From positions 1 through 11,379 of the forward strand of contig JACIYD010000021.1 in the NCBI GenBank assembly GCA_014360105.1: 11,379 nucleotides of DNA, written 5' to 3'. Both the position numbers and the translations under genes were made by a program. Shown in pieces: positions 1 through 7,589 of this stretch (its first letter is position 1; every line of letters starts with the position of its first letter). Under the pieces are notes generated by a model. The model worked only from the letters and a program-made list of their open reading frames with translations, made no database searches and was not told the origin of the DNA. This stretch comes from Clostridia bacterium. Its GTDB lineage: Bacteria > Bacillota > DSM-521 > Neomoorellales > SLTJ01.

Positions 1-2
1 GC

Positions 3-2480
3 TTACTGCACGACGCTGTTGATGAGCTTGTCGGGGACCCAGACCACCTTCGCCACCCTGCGGCCCGCGACCCACTGTTGTACCCGCTCCTGCGCCAGGG
101 CCGCTTCCCGGGCCCGCTCGTGGCTCAGACCCACGGGCAGACGGAGCCTGTCGCGCACGCGGCCGTTGATCTGCACGACCACTTCCACTTCCTCCGTCAC
201 CAGCGCCGTTTCGTCGTATGCCGGCCAACTTTCCCGGTGCACGCTGGTGGTGTGGCCCAGTAGATGCCAAAGTTCTTCGCTCAGGTGCGGCACAAAAGGC
301 GCCAGCAGGATGACCAGTTTTTCCACCGCTTCCTTCAGAAGGCCGCGGTGCCGGTCGGCCGCCGGGATGTCGTCGCGGTAACGATAGAGGCCGTTGACCA
401 GCTCCATTAAGGCGCTGATGGCGGTGTTAAAGTTGAAGCGTTCCTCGATATCCTCCGTGACCCGCTTGATGGTCTGGTGTAGCAGCCGCCGCAGCTCCCG
501 GTCCGCTGCACGTACGGCCGCATCCTCGGCTTTAACCTCGAGTAGTTCGCGCCGCAAGGACCCAACGAGGCGCCAGACGCGGTTGAGGAAGCGGTGGCAG
601 CCCTCCACGCCCGCGTCGCTCCACTCCAGGTCTTTTTCCGGGGGAGCAGCAAAAAGGATGAAAAGCCGCGCCGTATCGGCGCCGTATTGCCGCATGATCT
701 CTTCCGGACTGACCACGTTCCCCCGCGACTTCGACATCTTGCTTCCGTCCTTGAGGACCATACCCTGGGTAAGGAGGTTGGTAAAAGGCTCGTCCACACC
801 TACCAGGCCCAAGTCGTAGAGGACCTTGGTGAAAAAGCGGGCGTACATCAGGTGCAGGATGGCATGTTCCACCCCGCCGATATACTGGTCGACGGCCATC
901 CAGTAGTTGACCCGTTGCGCGTCGAAAGGCCGGTCTTCCTGCCGCGGGCTGGTGTAGCGCAGGAAATACCAGGAGGAGCAAACAAAGGTGTCCATGGTGT
1001 CGCTTTCCCGCCGCGCCGGCGCACCGCATTGCGGGCAGGTGGTTTCCAGGAACTCCCGGCAGCTCTGTAAGGGCGATTCGCCGCTGGGTTTGAAGGCGAC
1101 ATCCTGCGGCAGGAGCACCGGCAACTGCCCTTCCGGTACCGGGACGGTACCGCAACGCGGGCAGTAAACGATTGGGATCGGCGCCCCCCAGTACCTTTGC
1201 CGCGAAATGAGCCAGTCCCGTAAGCGGTAGTTCACCTGACGCCGCCCCAGCCCTTTCTCTTCCAGGTGGGCGGTAATGCGCTCGCCCCCCTCGCGGTTGG
1301 GCAGCCCGTCAAAGGGGCCCGAATGCACCATAATCCCGTCGCCCTCGTAGGCCGCGGCCAGGGTATCCGCCTCCAGCCCCGCCTCCGGCGGCCGAATGAC
1401 CACCCGAATGGGCAAGCCGTAAGCGCGGGCAAACTCGTAATCGCGCTGGTCGTGGGCAGGCACGCCCATGACCGCGCCGGTACCGTATTCCAAGAGTACG
1501 TAATTGGCCACCCAGAGCGGTACCGGTTCGCCGGTCAGCGGGTGCCGGGCATAGGCGCCCGTAAAAAGGCCCTCCTTCTCCCGTTCCGCCGCGGTGCGGT
1601 CCGCCGTACTCATCTGGCGCGCGCGCCGGATAAATTCCCGGACAGCTTCTGCTTGCGGCCGCCCGGCGACCAGTCTCTCCACCAGTGGATGCTCCGGGGC
1701 GAGCACCAGGTAAGTCACGCCGTAAAGCGTATCCGGCCGCGTGGTGAAAACGGGAACGGCAGTACCGTCGGGAGCGAGGAAGGTGACCTCCACCCCGTGG
1801 CTCTTGCCGATCCAGTTTTCCTGCATCACCTTTACCTTTTCCGGCCACCCGGGAAGTCGCTCAAGACCCTCCAAAAGCCGCTCCGCGTAGGCGGTGATGC
1901 GGAAAAACCACTGTTCCAGCTCCCGCTTTTCAACGATGCTTTCACAGCGTTCGCAAAGGCCGCCGACCACCTGCTCGTTGGCGAGCACGGTCTGGCAGGA
2001 GGGACACCAATTGACCGCCGCCTTCTTCTTGTAGGCCAGGCCGTTCTTGAAAAGGAGCAGGAACAGCCACTGGGTCCACCGGTAGTACTCGGGCAGGCAG
2101 GTGGTCACTTCCCGCGTCCAGTCGTAGCTAAAGCCCATGGCCCTCAGTTGCCGCCGCATGTTGGCGATATTCCGTTCCGTCCAGGTAGCCGGATGGATGC
2201 CGTGCCGGATCGCTGCGTTCTCCGCCGGTAGCCCAAAGGCGTCCCATCCCATGGGGTGCAGCACGTTGTAGCCCCGCATCACTTTATAGCGGGCCACCAC
2301 GTCGCCGATGGAATAATTGCGCACGTGCCCCATGTGCAGGTCGCCGGATGGGTAGGGGAACATCTCCAGCACGTAATACTTCGGCCGCTTCCCGCCTTCC
2401 TCGACCCGGTAGAGGCTGGTCTCTTCCCAGACCTTCTGCCACTTTGCTTCTACCCGTTGAAAGTCGTAGCGTTCCTCCAT
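3..2480 (-). CDS. leuS: Leucyl-tRNA synthetase, class Ia, 825 aa
   Basis: Charges tRNA-Leu with leucine using ATP in the cytoplasm and removes mischarged amino acids with an inserted editing domain. The class I signature [11 protein letters not shown] is at residues 42-52 and KMSKS at 581-585. Cys pairs (WCPSC and CERC; later CPRC and CPQC) mark zinc-binding inserts. The CP1 editing domain shows TTRPDTLYG and the [15 protein letters not shown] block. The C-terminus ([10 protein letters not shown] to PDKLINSVV) is the usual LeuRS tail. I chose the ATG at 2480 because GGAGG lies 5 bases upstream and MEERYDFQ is the family N-terminus; the frame stays open 25 codons further upstream, but that part is non-coding. 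The length is normal for bacterial LeuRS and the stop is TAA. It is the last gene of nadD-rsfS-leuS, 44 bases behind rsfS. No T-box fits in that gap. Confidence 0.98.
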   Translation of the reverse strand: MEERYDFQRVEAKWQKVWEETSLYRVEEGGKRPKYYVLEMFPYPSGDLHMGHVRNYSIGDVVARYKVMRGYNVLHPMGWDAFGLPAENAAIRHGIHPATWTERNIANMRRQLRAMGFSYDWTREVTTCLPEYYRWTQWLFLLLFKNGLAYKKKAAVNWCPSCQTVLANEQVVGGLCERCESIVEKRELEQWFFRITAYAERLLEGLERLPGWPEKVKVMQENWIGKSHGVEVTFLAPDGTAVPVFTTRPDTLYGVTYLVLAPEHPLVERLVAGRPQAEAVREFIRRARQMSTADRTAAEREKEGLFTGAYARHPLTGEPVPLWVANYVLLEYGTGAVMGVPAHDQRDYEFARAYGLPIRVVIRPPEAGLEADTLAAAYEGDGIMVHSGPFDGLPNREGGERITAHLEEKGLGRRQVNYRLRDWLISRQRYWGAPIPIVYCPRCGTVPVPEGQLPVLLPQDVAFKPSGESPLQSCREFLETTCPQCGAPARRESDTMDTFVCSSWYFLRYTSPRQEDRPFDAQRVNYWMAVDQYIGGVEHAILHLMYARFFTKVLYDLGLVGVDEPFTNLLTQGMVLKDGSKMSKSRGNVVSPEEIMRQYGADTARLFILFAAPPEKDLEWSDAGVEGCHRFLNRVWRLVGSLRRELLEVKAEDAAVRAADRELRRLLHQTIKRVTEDIEERFNFNTAISALMELVNGLYRYRDDIPAADRHRGLLKEAVEKLVILLAPFVPHLSEELWHLLGHTTSVHRESWPAYDETALVTEEVEVVVQINGRVRDRLRLPVGLSHERAREAALAQERVQQWVAGRRVAKVVWVPDKLINSVVQ

Positions 2481-2524
2481 TGTTGCCTCCCGCTCACAAA
2501 GCACATAAAGAGGTGCGCTGGCCC

Positions 2525-2929
2525 TCAAAGGGTTCGCACCTCGGCATCGCCCCATAGCCGCTCCAAATCATAAAAGCGGCGTTCTTCTTCGCGAAAGATG
2601 TGCACCACCACCGCCCCGTAGTCAAGCAGGATCCAGAGACCGCGATCGTAGCCCTCGCGACGTAAGAGCCGGTAACCGGCCTCATGCATTTTCTCCATGA
2701 TGTGGCGGGCAACAGCCTGCGTCTGCACCACCATCGTGCCGCTGGCCAGAACGAAGTAATCTGCCACCAGCGATACCTGGCGCATATCTAGAGCGAGTAC
2801 GTCCCGCGCCTTGCGGTCTTGCGCCGCTCCCATCGCCACCCTGGCCATTGCCCAGGCTTTTTCTTCCTCCGCCGCGGATACCTTCGTGCCCGCGGGCAGC
2901 GGCCTACCGCCACGAGGTGTCGTGGTCAT
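2525..2929 (-). CDS. rsfS: Ribosomal silencing factor RsfS (RsfA/Iojap/YbeB family), 134 aa
   Basis: RsfS binds ribosomal protein uL14 on the 50S subunit and blocks joining with 30S under starvation. Family hallmarks are visible: [12 protein letters not shown], then the core [10 protein letters not shown], the [21 protein letters not shown] block, and [12 protein letters not shown] at the end. The ATG at 2929 gives about 15-25 residues more than the family norm, with a low-complexity start ([16 protein letters not shown]). A second ATG at 2848 would leave a minimal domain. Neither has a strong Shine-Dalgarno sequence, so the start is uncertain. The gene begins 4 bases after the nadD stop, so translation is probably coupled. 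The nadD-rsfS pairing is common across bacteria, although in many Firmicutes yqeK lies between them; here it does not. Confidence 0.95.
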   Translation of the reverse strand: MTTTPRGGRPLPAGTKVSAAEEEKAWAMARVAMGAAQDRKARDVLALDMRQVSLVADYFVLASGTMVVQTQAVARHIMEKMHEAGYRLLRREGYDRGLWILLDYGAVVVHIFREEERRFYDLERLWGDAEVRTL

Positions 2930-2933
2930 GAAA

Positions 2934-3590
2934 TTAGGCTTCTTCTACCCCCTCTGCTTCGGCGTCGCTCACATAAAGATGGTTCTTGTAGATATAGTGC
3001 TCCACCGCCTCCGGCAGCAGGTACTTGATGGAGCGGCCGCAACGCACCCGCTCCCGCACGTCGGTGGAAGAAATGGCCAGCGCCGGCACCTCCAGGAGGT
3101 GAATCCTGCCCCGCCCTTCCGGCGGAAGCTTCTGTAATACCTGCCCCAGGCCATCCAGATGATAGCCCGGACGGGTGGCCGCGATGAAACGGCACATGGT
3201 GAGGAGTTCATTGACCCGGTGCCAGGTCAAGATCTCAAGGATGGCGTCGGCACCGGTGATGAAGTAAAGTTCGGTGGCGGGGCCATAGCGCTCCCGGAAC
3301 GCCTTTACCGTATCGATGGTGTAAGAATAGCCCTCGCGTTCGATTTCCACCCGGGATACTTCGAACCAGGGGTTGGTGGCCACCGCGAGGACGGTCATCA
3401 GATAACGGTGCCGCGCCGGCGTCAGGCGGGAATCCTTCTTGTGGGGTGGGTGACCGGAGGGGACGAAGACCACCACTTCCAGGTCAAACTCCGTCCGCGC
3501 CGCCTCGGCCGCCACCAAATGGCCGTAGTGAATGGGGTCGAAGGTTCCGCCCATAATGCCCAACCTGGCAACCGGTCCGCGCCGCGCCAC
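2934..3590 (-). CDS. nadD: Nicotinate-mononucleotide adenylyltransferase, 218 aa
   Basis: Transfers AMP from ATP to nicotinate mononucleotide to make deamido-NAD, a late step of NAD synthesis. The nucleotidyltransferase signature [11 protein letters not shown] is at residues 14-24, with the HxGH motif at 21-24. PSGHPPHK (44-51), [12 protein letters not shown] (112-123) and the closing ISSTDVR motif (173-179) are all as expected for NadD. The length is typical. The start is GTG at 3590: GGAGGAGG lies 12 bases upstream, a slightly long spacing, and there is no ATG before the conserved LGIMGGTF. It is the first gene of nadD-rsfS-leuS and has its own promoter, whose predicted transcription start falls on the Shine-Dalgarno sequence. 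The 5' leader is therefore only about 20 bases. Confidence 0.97.
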   Translation of the reverse strand: MARRGPVARLGIMGGTFDPIHYGHLVAAEAARTEFDLEVVVFVPSGHPPHKKDSRLTPARHRYLMTVLAVATNPWFEVSRVEIEREGYSYTIDTVKAFRERYGPATELYFITGADAILEILTWHRVNELLTMCRFIAATRPGYHLDGLGQVLQKLPPEGRGRIHLLEVPALAISSTDVRERVRCGRSIKYLLPEAVEHYIYKNHLYVSDAEAEGVEEA

Positions 3591-3616
3591 CCCTTTTCCC
3601 GACCTCCTCCCTGGGT

Positions 3617-3645
3617 ATTATATACTCTTGCGCCAGGGGCTGCAA
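3617..3645 (-). promoter_or_regulatory. Sigma-A type promoter for nadD-rsfS-leuS
   Basis: On the minus strand a perfect -10 box TATAAT (3622-3617) follows a weak -35 TTGCAG (3645-3640; TTG conserved) after exactly 17 bases. The predicted transcription start near 3610 coincides with the GGAGGAGG ribosome-binding site of nadD, giving a very short leader. The boxes and spacing are read directly from the sequence; promoter activity is inferred. Confidence 0.75.
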
Positions 3646-3690
3646 GTGCCGGCCGCCGCTCGATCGCCACGGCAGCAGTTCGTGGATAAA

Positions 3691-3721
3691 TGTACCCGGT
3701 CCCAGGTAAAATCCGGGCACA
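3691..3721. repeat. Inverted repeat between divergent promoters, possible operator
   Basis: TGTaCCCGG (3691-3699) and CCGGGcACA (3713-3721) form an inverted repeat with 8 of 9 matching positions and a 13-base centre. No T-run follows on either strand, so it does not look like a terminator. It ends 7 bases before the predicted -35 of the HU-like gene and lies upstream of the nadD -35 on the other side. That position suits a dimeric regulator, but the site may be chance or a simple RNA hairpin. Confidence 0.35.
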
Positions 3722-3728
3722 AGACCTA

Positions 3729-3757
3729 TTGGCCGACAAAAACCGACCCGTTAAAAT
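3729..3757 (+). promoter_or_regulatory. Promoter for the HU-like gene
   Basis: TTGGCC (3729-3734) and TAAAAT (3752-3757, five of six consensus bases) are separated by 17 bases. The predicted start near 3764 gives a leader of about 47 bases before the GTG at 3811. This is the only plus-strand promoter I find with both boxes and ideal spacing, and it sits in the only AT-rich stretch of this gap. Confidence 0.6.
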
Positions 3758-3810
3758 AAAGAACGACAGAGGGAGACAAAACCAGCCTGCCGGGCCGGGG
3801 AGGTAAACAG

Positions 3811-4089
3811 GTGAATAAACGTGAGCTCGTTGCCCGCGTTGCCAGGAGCACCGGGTTGGAAAAAAAGACAGTAAGGAGCGGATTGGAGGCCATTTTGAGT
3901 ACGGTACGCGAGAATCTCCGCGCCGGAGGAAAAGTGAAGCTGGTGGGGTTCGGTACCTTCAGGACCGCTTGCCGTAAGCCAAGACCCGCTATTAATCTCC
4001 AGACTATGGAAAAAGTAATCCTGCCGGAACGCCGCGTAGTCACTTTCTCTCCGGGCTCGACGCTCAAGCAAACCCTTAATCACCGGTAA
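3811..4089 (+). CDS. HU-family DNA-binding protein, divergent, 92 aa
   Basis: Small nucleoid-type DNA-binding protein. It aligns without gaps to Bacillus HU from residue 1 to about 86: MNKRELVARVARSTGLEKK is the helical dimerisation part, GKVKLVGFGTF (40-50) the conserved saddle, and VVTFSPGSTLKQ (76-87) the C-terminal element. The DNA-binding arm is degenerate. In the usual RNPQTGE stretch the intercalating proline (position 63) is leucine and the following glycine (position 66) is methionine; the lysines of FKPGK are serines. The GTG start has GGGGAGG 7 bases upstream. It is the only plus-strand gene here, sits between proA and nadD, and is visibly less GC-rich than its neighbours, so acquisition or recent duplication is possible. 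DNA bending may be weakened or altered. No gene symbol is given because it may not be the main HU. Confidence 0.9.
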   Translation: MNKRELVARVARSTGLEKKTVRSGLEAILSTVRENLRAGGKVKLVGFGTFRTACRKPRPAINLQTMEKVILPERRVVTFSPGSTLKQTLNHR

Positions 4090-4141
4090 CTTATCTGCCC
4101 GGCAGGCTGGCTCCCGCGCGCGCATCTTCGCGTTTGGCTCC
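4090..4141. other. Convergent gap between the HU-like gene and proA
   Basis: These 52 bases separate two converging genes. They hold a short palindrome CTGCCcGGCAG (4095-4105) and a CGCG repeat (within about 4118-4132). Neither is followed by a convincing T-run on either strand, so I cannot call an intrinsic terminator although one would be expected here. Confidence 0.4.
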
Positions 4142-5431
4142 CTAGCTCCTCACTTGCCCGTCCCCGTAAACGATGAACTTAGTAGTAGTGAGGGCTTCCA
4201 ACCCCATAGGGCCCCGGGCGTGGAGTTTTTGCGTGCTAATGCCGATCTCCGCACCAAAACCGTACTGGTAGCCGTCGGTAAACCGGGTGGAGGCATTGAC
4301 GTAGACCGCGGCCGCATCCACTTGCTGGAGGAAGCGCCGGGCGTGTGTGTAATTATTGGTCACGATTGCTTCGGAATGCTTCGTCCCGTACGTGTTGATG
4401 TGCGCGATGGCCTCCTCGAGACCGTCCACCACTTTCACAGCCAAGACCAGGTCAAGGTATTCCGTGCCCCAGTCTTCCTCGGTGGCTTCCTTCATCGCCG
4501 GCACCAACGCCCGGCTCCGCGGGCAGCCGCGCAGCTCTACGCCCTGGGCCGTGAGCGCGGCACTTACCGCCGGCAGCCAGGAAGGAGCAATGTCCCGGTG
4601 CACGAGCAGGGTTTCCATGGCGTTGCAGACACCGGGCCGTTGCGTTTTGGCATTGACCACGATGGCCGTGGCCATCTCCGGCGAGGCATCGGAATCCACG
4701 TAAACGTGGCAGTTGCCCACGCCGGTTTCGATCACGGGCACGGTGGCGTTTTCCACTACGGTGCGGATGAGCCCGGCCCCGCCGCGCGGGATGAGGAGGT
4801 CCAGGTAGTCGCGCATCTTCAGCATCACGTTAACCGCTTCCCGGTCTGTGGTCTCGATGAGCTGAATCGCCCCTGCCGGGATGCCCTCGGCCTCCGCCGC
4901 GGCGGCGATTACCCGGGTAATGGCCGTATTCGAGTGAATGGCCTCGGAGCCGCCCCGCAGAAGCACGGCATTGCCCGTTTTCAGACAGAGGCCGGCGGCG
5001 TCCACGGTGACGTTGGGACGGGCCTCGTAAATGATGCCCACCACCCCGAGAGGCACCCGCATGCGTCCGATCAACAGACCGTTCGGCCGCCGCCACATAC
5101 CGGTGACCTCCCCGATGGGGTCGGGCAGGGCAAGCAGCGCCCGCAAGCCCTCGGCCATCTCTCTGATGCGCTGCTCGTTTAAAAAAAGGCGGTCCAAAAG
5201 CGCCCTCGTCAGGCCTGCCGCCTCTCCCGCAGCCATATCCTGCGCGTTTGCCGCGAGGATCTCGCCCGCCCGCGCCTCGAGGGCGGCGGCCATGGCTGCC
5301 AGGGCCCTGTCTTTCACTTCGGTGGAGAGACCCCCGAGAACGTAGGAGGCTTCCTTGGCCCGGCGCCCCTTCGCCCGCACTTCTTCCGCTACCGTCATTG
5401 ATTTCGCCCCTTTCTTCTTTTGCGGCTCCAA
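4142..5431 (-). CDS. proA: Gamma-glutamyl phosphate reductase, 429 aa
   Basis: Second step of proline synthesis: NADPH-dependent reduction of glutamyl-5-phosphate to glutamate semialdehyde. It belongs to the aldehyde dehydrogenase superfamily. The catalytic cysteine is in QRPGVCNA (C269 counted from the TTG). Other ProA hallmarks are VPLGVVGIIYEARPNVT (127-143), LLRGGSEAIHSN (157-168), LLIPRGG (212-218) and YGTKHSEAIVTNN. Two starts are possible. TTG at 5431 has an excellent GGAGG 7 bases upstream that overlaps the proB stop. ATG at 5398 has AAGGGG 8 bases upstream and gives 418 residues, nearer the family norm. The extra stretch MEPQKKKGAKS is lysine-rich and not part of the conserved fold. 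It starts 11 bases after proB and is the last gene of the obg-proB-proA run. Confidence 0.97.
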   Translation of the reverse strand: MEPQKKKGAKSMTVAEEVRAKGRRAKEASYVLGGLSTEVKDRALAAMAAALEARAGEILAANAQDMAAGEAAGLTRALLDRLFLNEQRIREMAEGLRALLALPDPIGEVTGMWRRPNGLLIGRMRVPLGVVGIIYEARPNVTVDAAGLCLKTGNAVLLRGGSEAIHSNTAITRVIAAAAEAEGIPAGAIQLIETTDREAVNVMLKMRDYLDLLIPRGGAGLIRTVVENATVPVIETGVGNCHVYVDSDASPEMATAIVVNAKTQRPGVCNAMETLLVHRDIAPSWLPAVSAALTAQGVELRGCPRSRALVPAMKEATEEDWGTEYLDLVLAVKVVDGLEEAIAHINTYGTKHSEAIVTNNYTHARRFLQQVDAAAVYVNASTRFTDGYQYGFGAEIGISTQKLHARGPMGLEALTTTKFIVYGDGQVRS

Positions 5432-5442
5432 ACACTCGCCTC

Positions 5443-6573
5443 CTAGAGGAGGCAGAGGTTGTCCCGGTGGATAATTTCGTCGTAGTCTTTGCGACCCAAA
5501 ATGGCAGCGATAGCCGCCGAACGACAGCCTTTGATTTGGTCGATATCCGCGGCGCTATAATTGGTAATGCCGCGGGCGATTTCCCGCCCCTCCGCCGTGT
5601 AGACGCCTACTACCGCACCTGCTTCAAAATCACCTTCAACGCCGGTCACTCCGGCCGGCAGGAGACTCTTTCCCTGCTTGAGCACGGCCTCGGCTGCCCC
5701 TTGATCTATCCATAACCGGCCCTGGGGCGCCGGACCATAAGCGATCCAGCGCTTTCGGCCGGCCAGCCGGCCCTGCTGGGGCAAAAAAAGCGTTCCCGAG
5801 ACTTCGCCGGCGAGGGTACGCTCAATCACCCCTTCTTCGCCGCCGTGCGCGATGACCAGGAAAATGCCGGAATTCATCGCCATCTGGGCCGCCACCAGCT
5901 TCGTGCTCACCCCGCCGGTGCCCAGGGGGGAAACCGCGCCGCCAGCAAGCTTTTCGATCTCCGGTGTTAGGGCGGTGACCACTTCGATGCGGCTTGCGCT
6001 GGCGTCTTCCTTGGGGTTGGCCGTATAAAGGCCGGCGGTATCGGTAAGCAGAAGGAGGAGGTCGGCGTCCACCAGTGCCGCCACCAGGGCGGAAAGGGTG
6101 TCGTTATCGCCGAAGCGGATTTCCTCTACCGCCACCGTATCGTTTTCGTTGACGATGGGAATGACGTGGTAATGCAGAAGGGTGAGGAGGGTGTGCCGCG
6201 CGTTGAGATAACGCCCCCGGTCGGCCAGATCCGCCCGGGTGAGCAGAACCTGAGCGACCACCTGGCCGTAGTCGGCAAAGAGCTTCTCGTACATGTGCAT
6301 GAGAATGCCCTGGCCCACCGCCGCCGCCGCCTGCTTTTCCGGAAGTGTCCGTGGCCGGCGTTTCCACCCCAAACGACCGATGCCTGCACCCACCGCTCCG
6401 GAGGTGACGAGGATCACCTCGCGGCCGGCATGGGCCACCCCGGCCAGCTCCCGGACCAGCCGCTCCAGGCGAAAGAGGTTGAGGCGGCCGTCGGGATGGG
6501 TAAGCAGGCTGGTGCCGACCTTAACCACCAGCCGCCGGGTTTTGGTCAATTCCGCAAGAGGCGCCCTAGTCAT
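5443..6573 (-). CDS. proB: Glutamate 5-kinase with PUA domain, 376 aa
   Basis: First, usually feedback-regulated, step of proline synthesis: ATP-dependent phosphorylation of glutamate. The amino acid kinase domain occupies about residues 12-265: VVKVGTSLL with the active-site Lys18, VTSGAVGAGIGRLG (56-69), VNENDTVAVEEIRFGDND (141-158) and LLLLLTDTAGLY (172-183). A PUA domain of about 75 residues follows (from about 284), the domain order of bacterial ProB. The ATG overlaps the obg stop by 4 bases (ATGA), and no Shine-Dalgarno sequence precedes it, so translation probably depends on coupling to obg. The next gene, proA, completes the route to glutamate semialdehyde; proC is not in the window. 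Confidence 0.97.
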   Translation of the reverse strand: MTRAPLAELTKTRRLVVKVGTSLLTHPDGRLNLFRLERLVRELAGVAHAGREVILVTSGAVGAGIGRLGWKRRPRTLPEKQAAAAVGQGILMHMYEKLFADYGQVVAQVLLTRADLADRGRYLNARHTLLTLLHYHVIPIVNENDTVAVEEIRFGDNDTLSALVAALVDADLLLLLTDTAGLYTANPKEDASASRIEVVTALTPEIEKLAGGAVSPLGTGGVSTKLVAAQMAMNSGIFLVIAHGGEEGVIERTLAGEVSGTLFLPQQGRLAGRKRWIAYGPAPQGRLWIDQGAAEAVLKQGKSLLPAGVTGVEGDFEAGAVVGVYTAEGREIARGITNYSAADIDQIKGCRSAAIAAILGRKDYDEIIHRDNLCLL

Positions 6574-7565
6574 TGTTGCCGTAGTAGCCCGGCCAGGCGG
6601 TAGACCAGGGGCCAGACCCCCTGGCCGGTGGCCGCGGCCATCGGATAGATTTCGTGGCGCGCCCCCACGGCGGCGCGCAGGCGTGCCAGGTTGGTCTCGG
6701 CCGCCGGGAGATCCATCTTGTTCGCCGCGACGAGGCGCGGCCGGGTGAGCAAGGCGGGGTGGTAAAGACCCAGCTCTTGTTCCACCGTGGCAAAAGCCTC
6801 TTCTACCGAGGGTTCCCCTTCGCTCCCCACGTCGATGACCTGAACGAGAACTCTGGTCCGCTCCACGTGCCGCAGGAAGGCGTGTCCCAGCCCGGCGCCG
6901 GCATGGGCTCCAGCAATCAGGCCCGGGATGTCGGCCGCGACAAAACTCTCACCCTCGTCCACGGCGACCAACCCCAGATGCGGCACCAGCGTGGTGAAAG
7001 GGTAGGGCGCGATCTTCGGCCGCGCCTTCGAAATAGCTGCCAGCAAAGTCGATTTGCCCGCATTCGGCAGCCCTATCAGCCCCACGTCGGCCAGAACCTT
7101 CAGCTCCAGTAGCAGCCAGCGTTCCTCGCCGGGCTCGCCCTTTTCCGCGTAGCGCGGTGCAGGCTCCCCGGGCCGCGCCAGGCTGGCGTTTCCCCGGCCG
7201 CCGCGGCCGCCGCGGGCTACCAGCACTTTTTGCCCCGGCTCCACCAGGTCGGCCAGCACCTCGCCGGTGGCCGCCTCCCGCACCACCGTGCCCGGCGGTA
7301 CCCGTAGCGTGAGGTCGGCGCCGGCGGCGCCTTGCTGTTCCTTGCCCCGTCCGTGTTCGCCGCGTCCGGCCCGGTAGTGGGAGCGGTACTTGAAGTCCAC
7401 CAGGGTGCGCAAGCCGGGATCGGCGACGAGGTAAATGCTGCCGCCTTTACCGCCGTCGCCGCCGCTTGGCCCGCCGCGCGGCACGTATTTCTCCCGGCGG
7501 AAGGCGACCGCACCGTTGCCCCCGTCACCCGCCTTCACCAGGATCCTGGCCAGATCGTAGAACAT
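6570..7565 (-). CDS. obg: Obg-family GTPase, short form without C-terminal OCT domain, 331 aa
   Basis: Essential GTPase that acts in late 50S assembly and stress signalling. The glycine-rich Obg fold occupies about residues 1-157 (VKAGDGGNGAVAFRREKYVPRGGPSGGDGG). The G domain follows: G1 GLPNAGKS (165-172), switch I YPFTT (188-192), G3 DIPG (212-215), G4 NKMD (282-285) and an AAATGQG G5 region (310-316). The protein ends at LAGLLRQQ, straight after the G domain. The OCT domain of about 90 residues found in most Firmicutes Obg proteins (total about 420-430) is absent, and the proB overlap leaves no room for it. The ATG is set by the conserved MF-D start. The ribosome-binding site is poor: GGGGAG abuts the ATG, with GGTGGTGG further upstream. 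It follows spo0B by 24 bases. Confidence 0.96.
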   Translation of the reverse strand: MFYDLARILVKAGDGGNGAVAFRREKYVPRGGPSGGDGGKGGSIYLVADPGLRTLVDFKYRSHYRAGRGEHGRGKEQQGAAGADLTLRVPPGTVVREAATGEVLADLVEPGQKVLVARGGRGGRGNASLARPGEPAPRYAEKGEPGEERWLLLELKVLADVGLIGLPNAGKSTLLAAISKARPKIAPYPFTTLVPHLGLVAVDEGESFVAADIPGLIAGAHAGAGLGHAFLRHVERTRVLVQVIDVGSEGEPSVEEAFATVEQELGLYHPALLTRPRLVAANKMDLPAAETNLARLRAAVGARHEIYPMAAATGQGVWPLVYRLAGLLRQQ

Positions 7566-7589
7566 CTCCCCACGCCACCACCAGATGGT

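Noticed and set aside
1266..2231. Long plus-strand open frame opposite leuS
   Set aside because: It is the antisense of conserved LeuRS codons in GC-rich DNA, has no family resemblance, and shows no promoter or ribosome-binding site of note.
3691..3721. Intrinsic terminator in the nadD/HU gap
   Set aside because: The genes are divergent, so no terminator is needed, and no T-run follows either arm.
3591..3810. T-box or riboswitch upstream of nadD
   Set aside because: The predicted transcript start near 3610 leaves about 20 bases of leader, and I see no T-box or known aptamer motif.
4095..4105. Terminator formed by CTGCCcGGCAG between converging genes
   Set aside because: The stem is short and has no T-run on either strand.
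4154..5182. Plus-strand open frame of 342 codons opposite proA
   Set aside because: The proA frame carries all expected motifs, and the antisense protein looks like a shadow with no recognisable domain.
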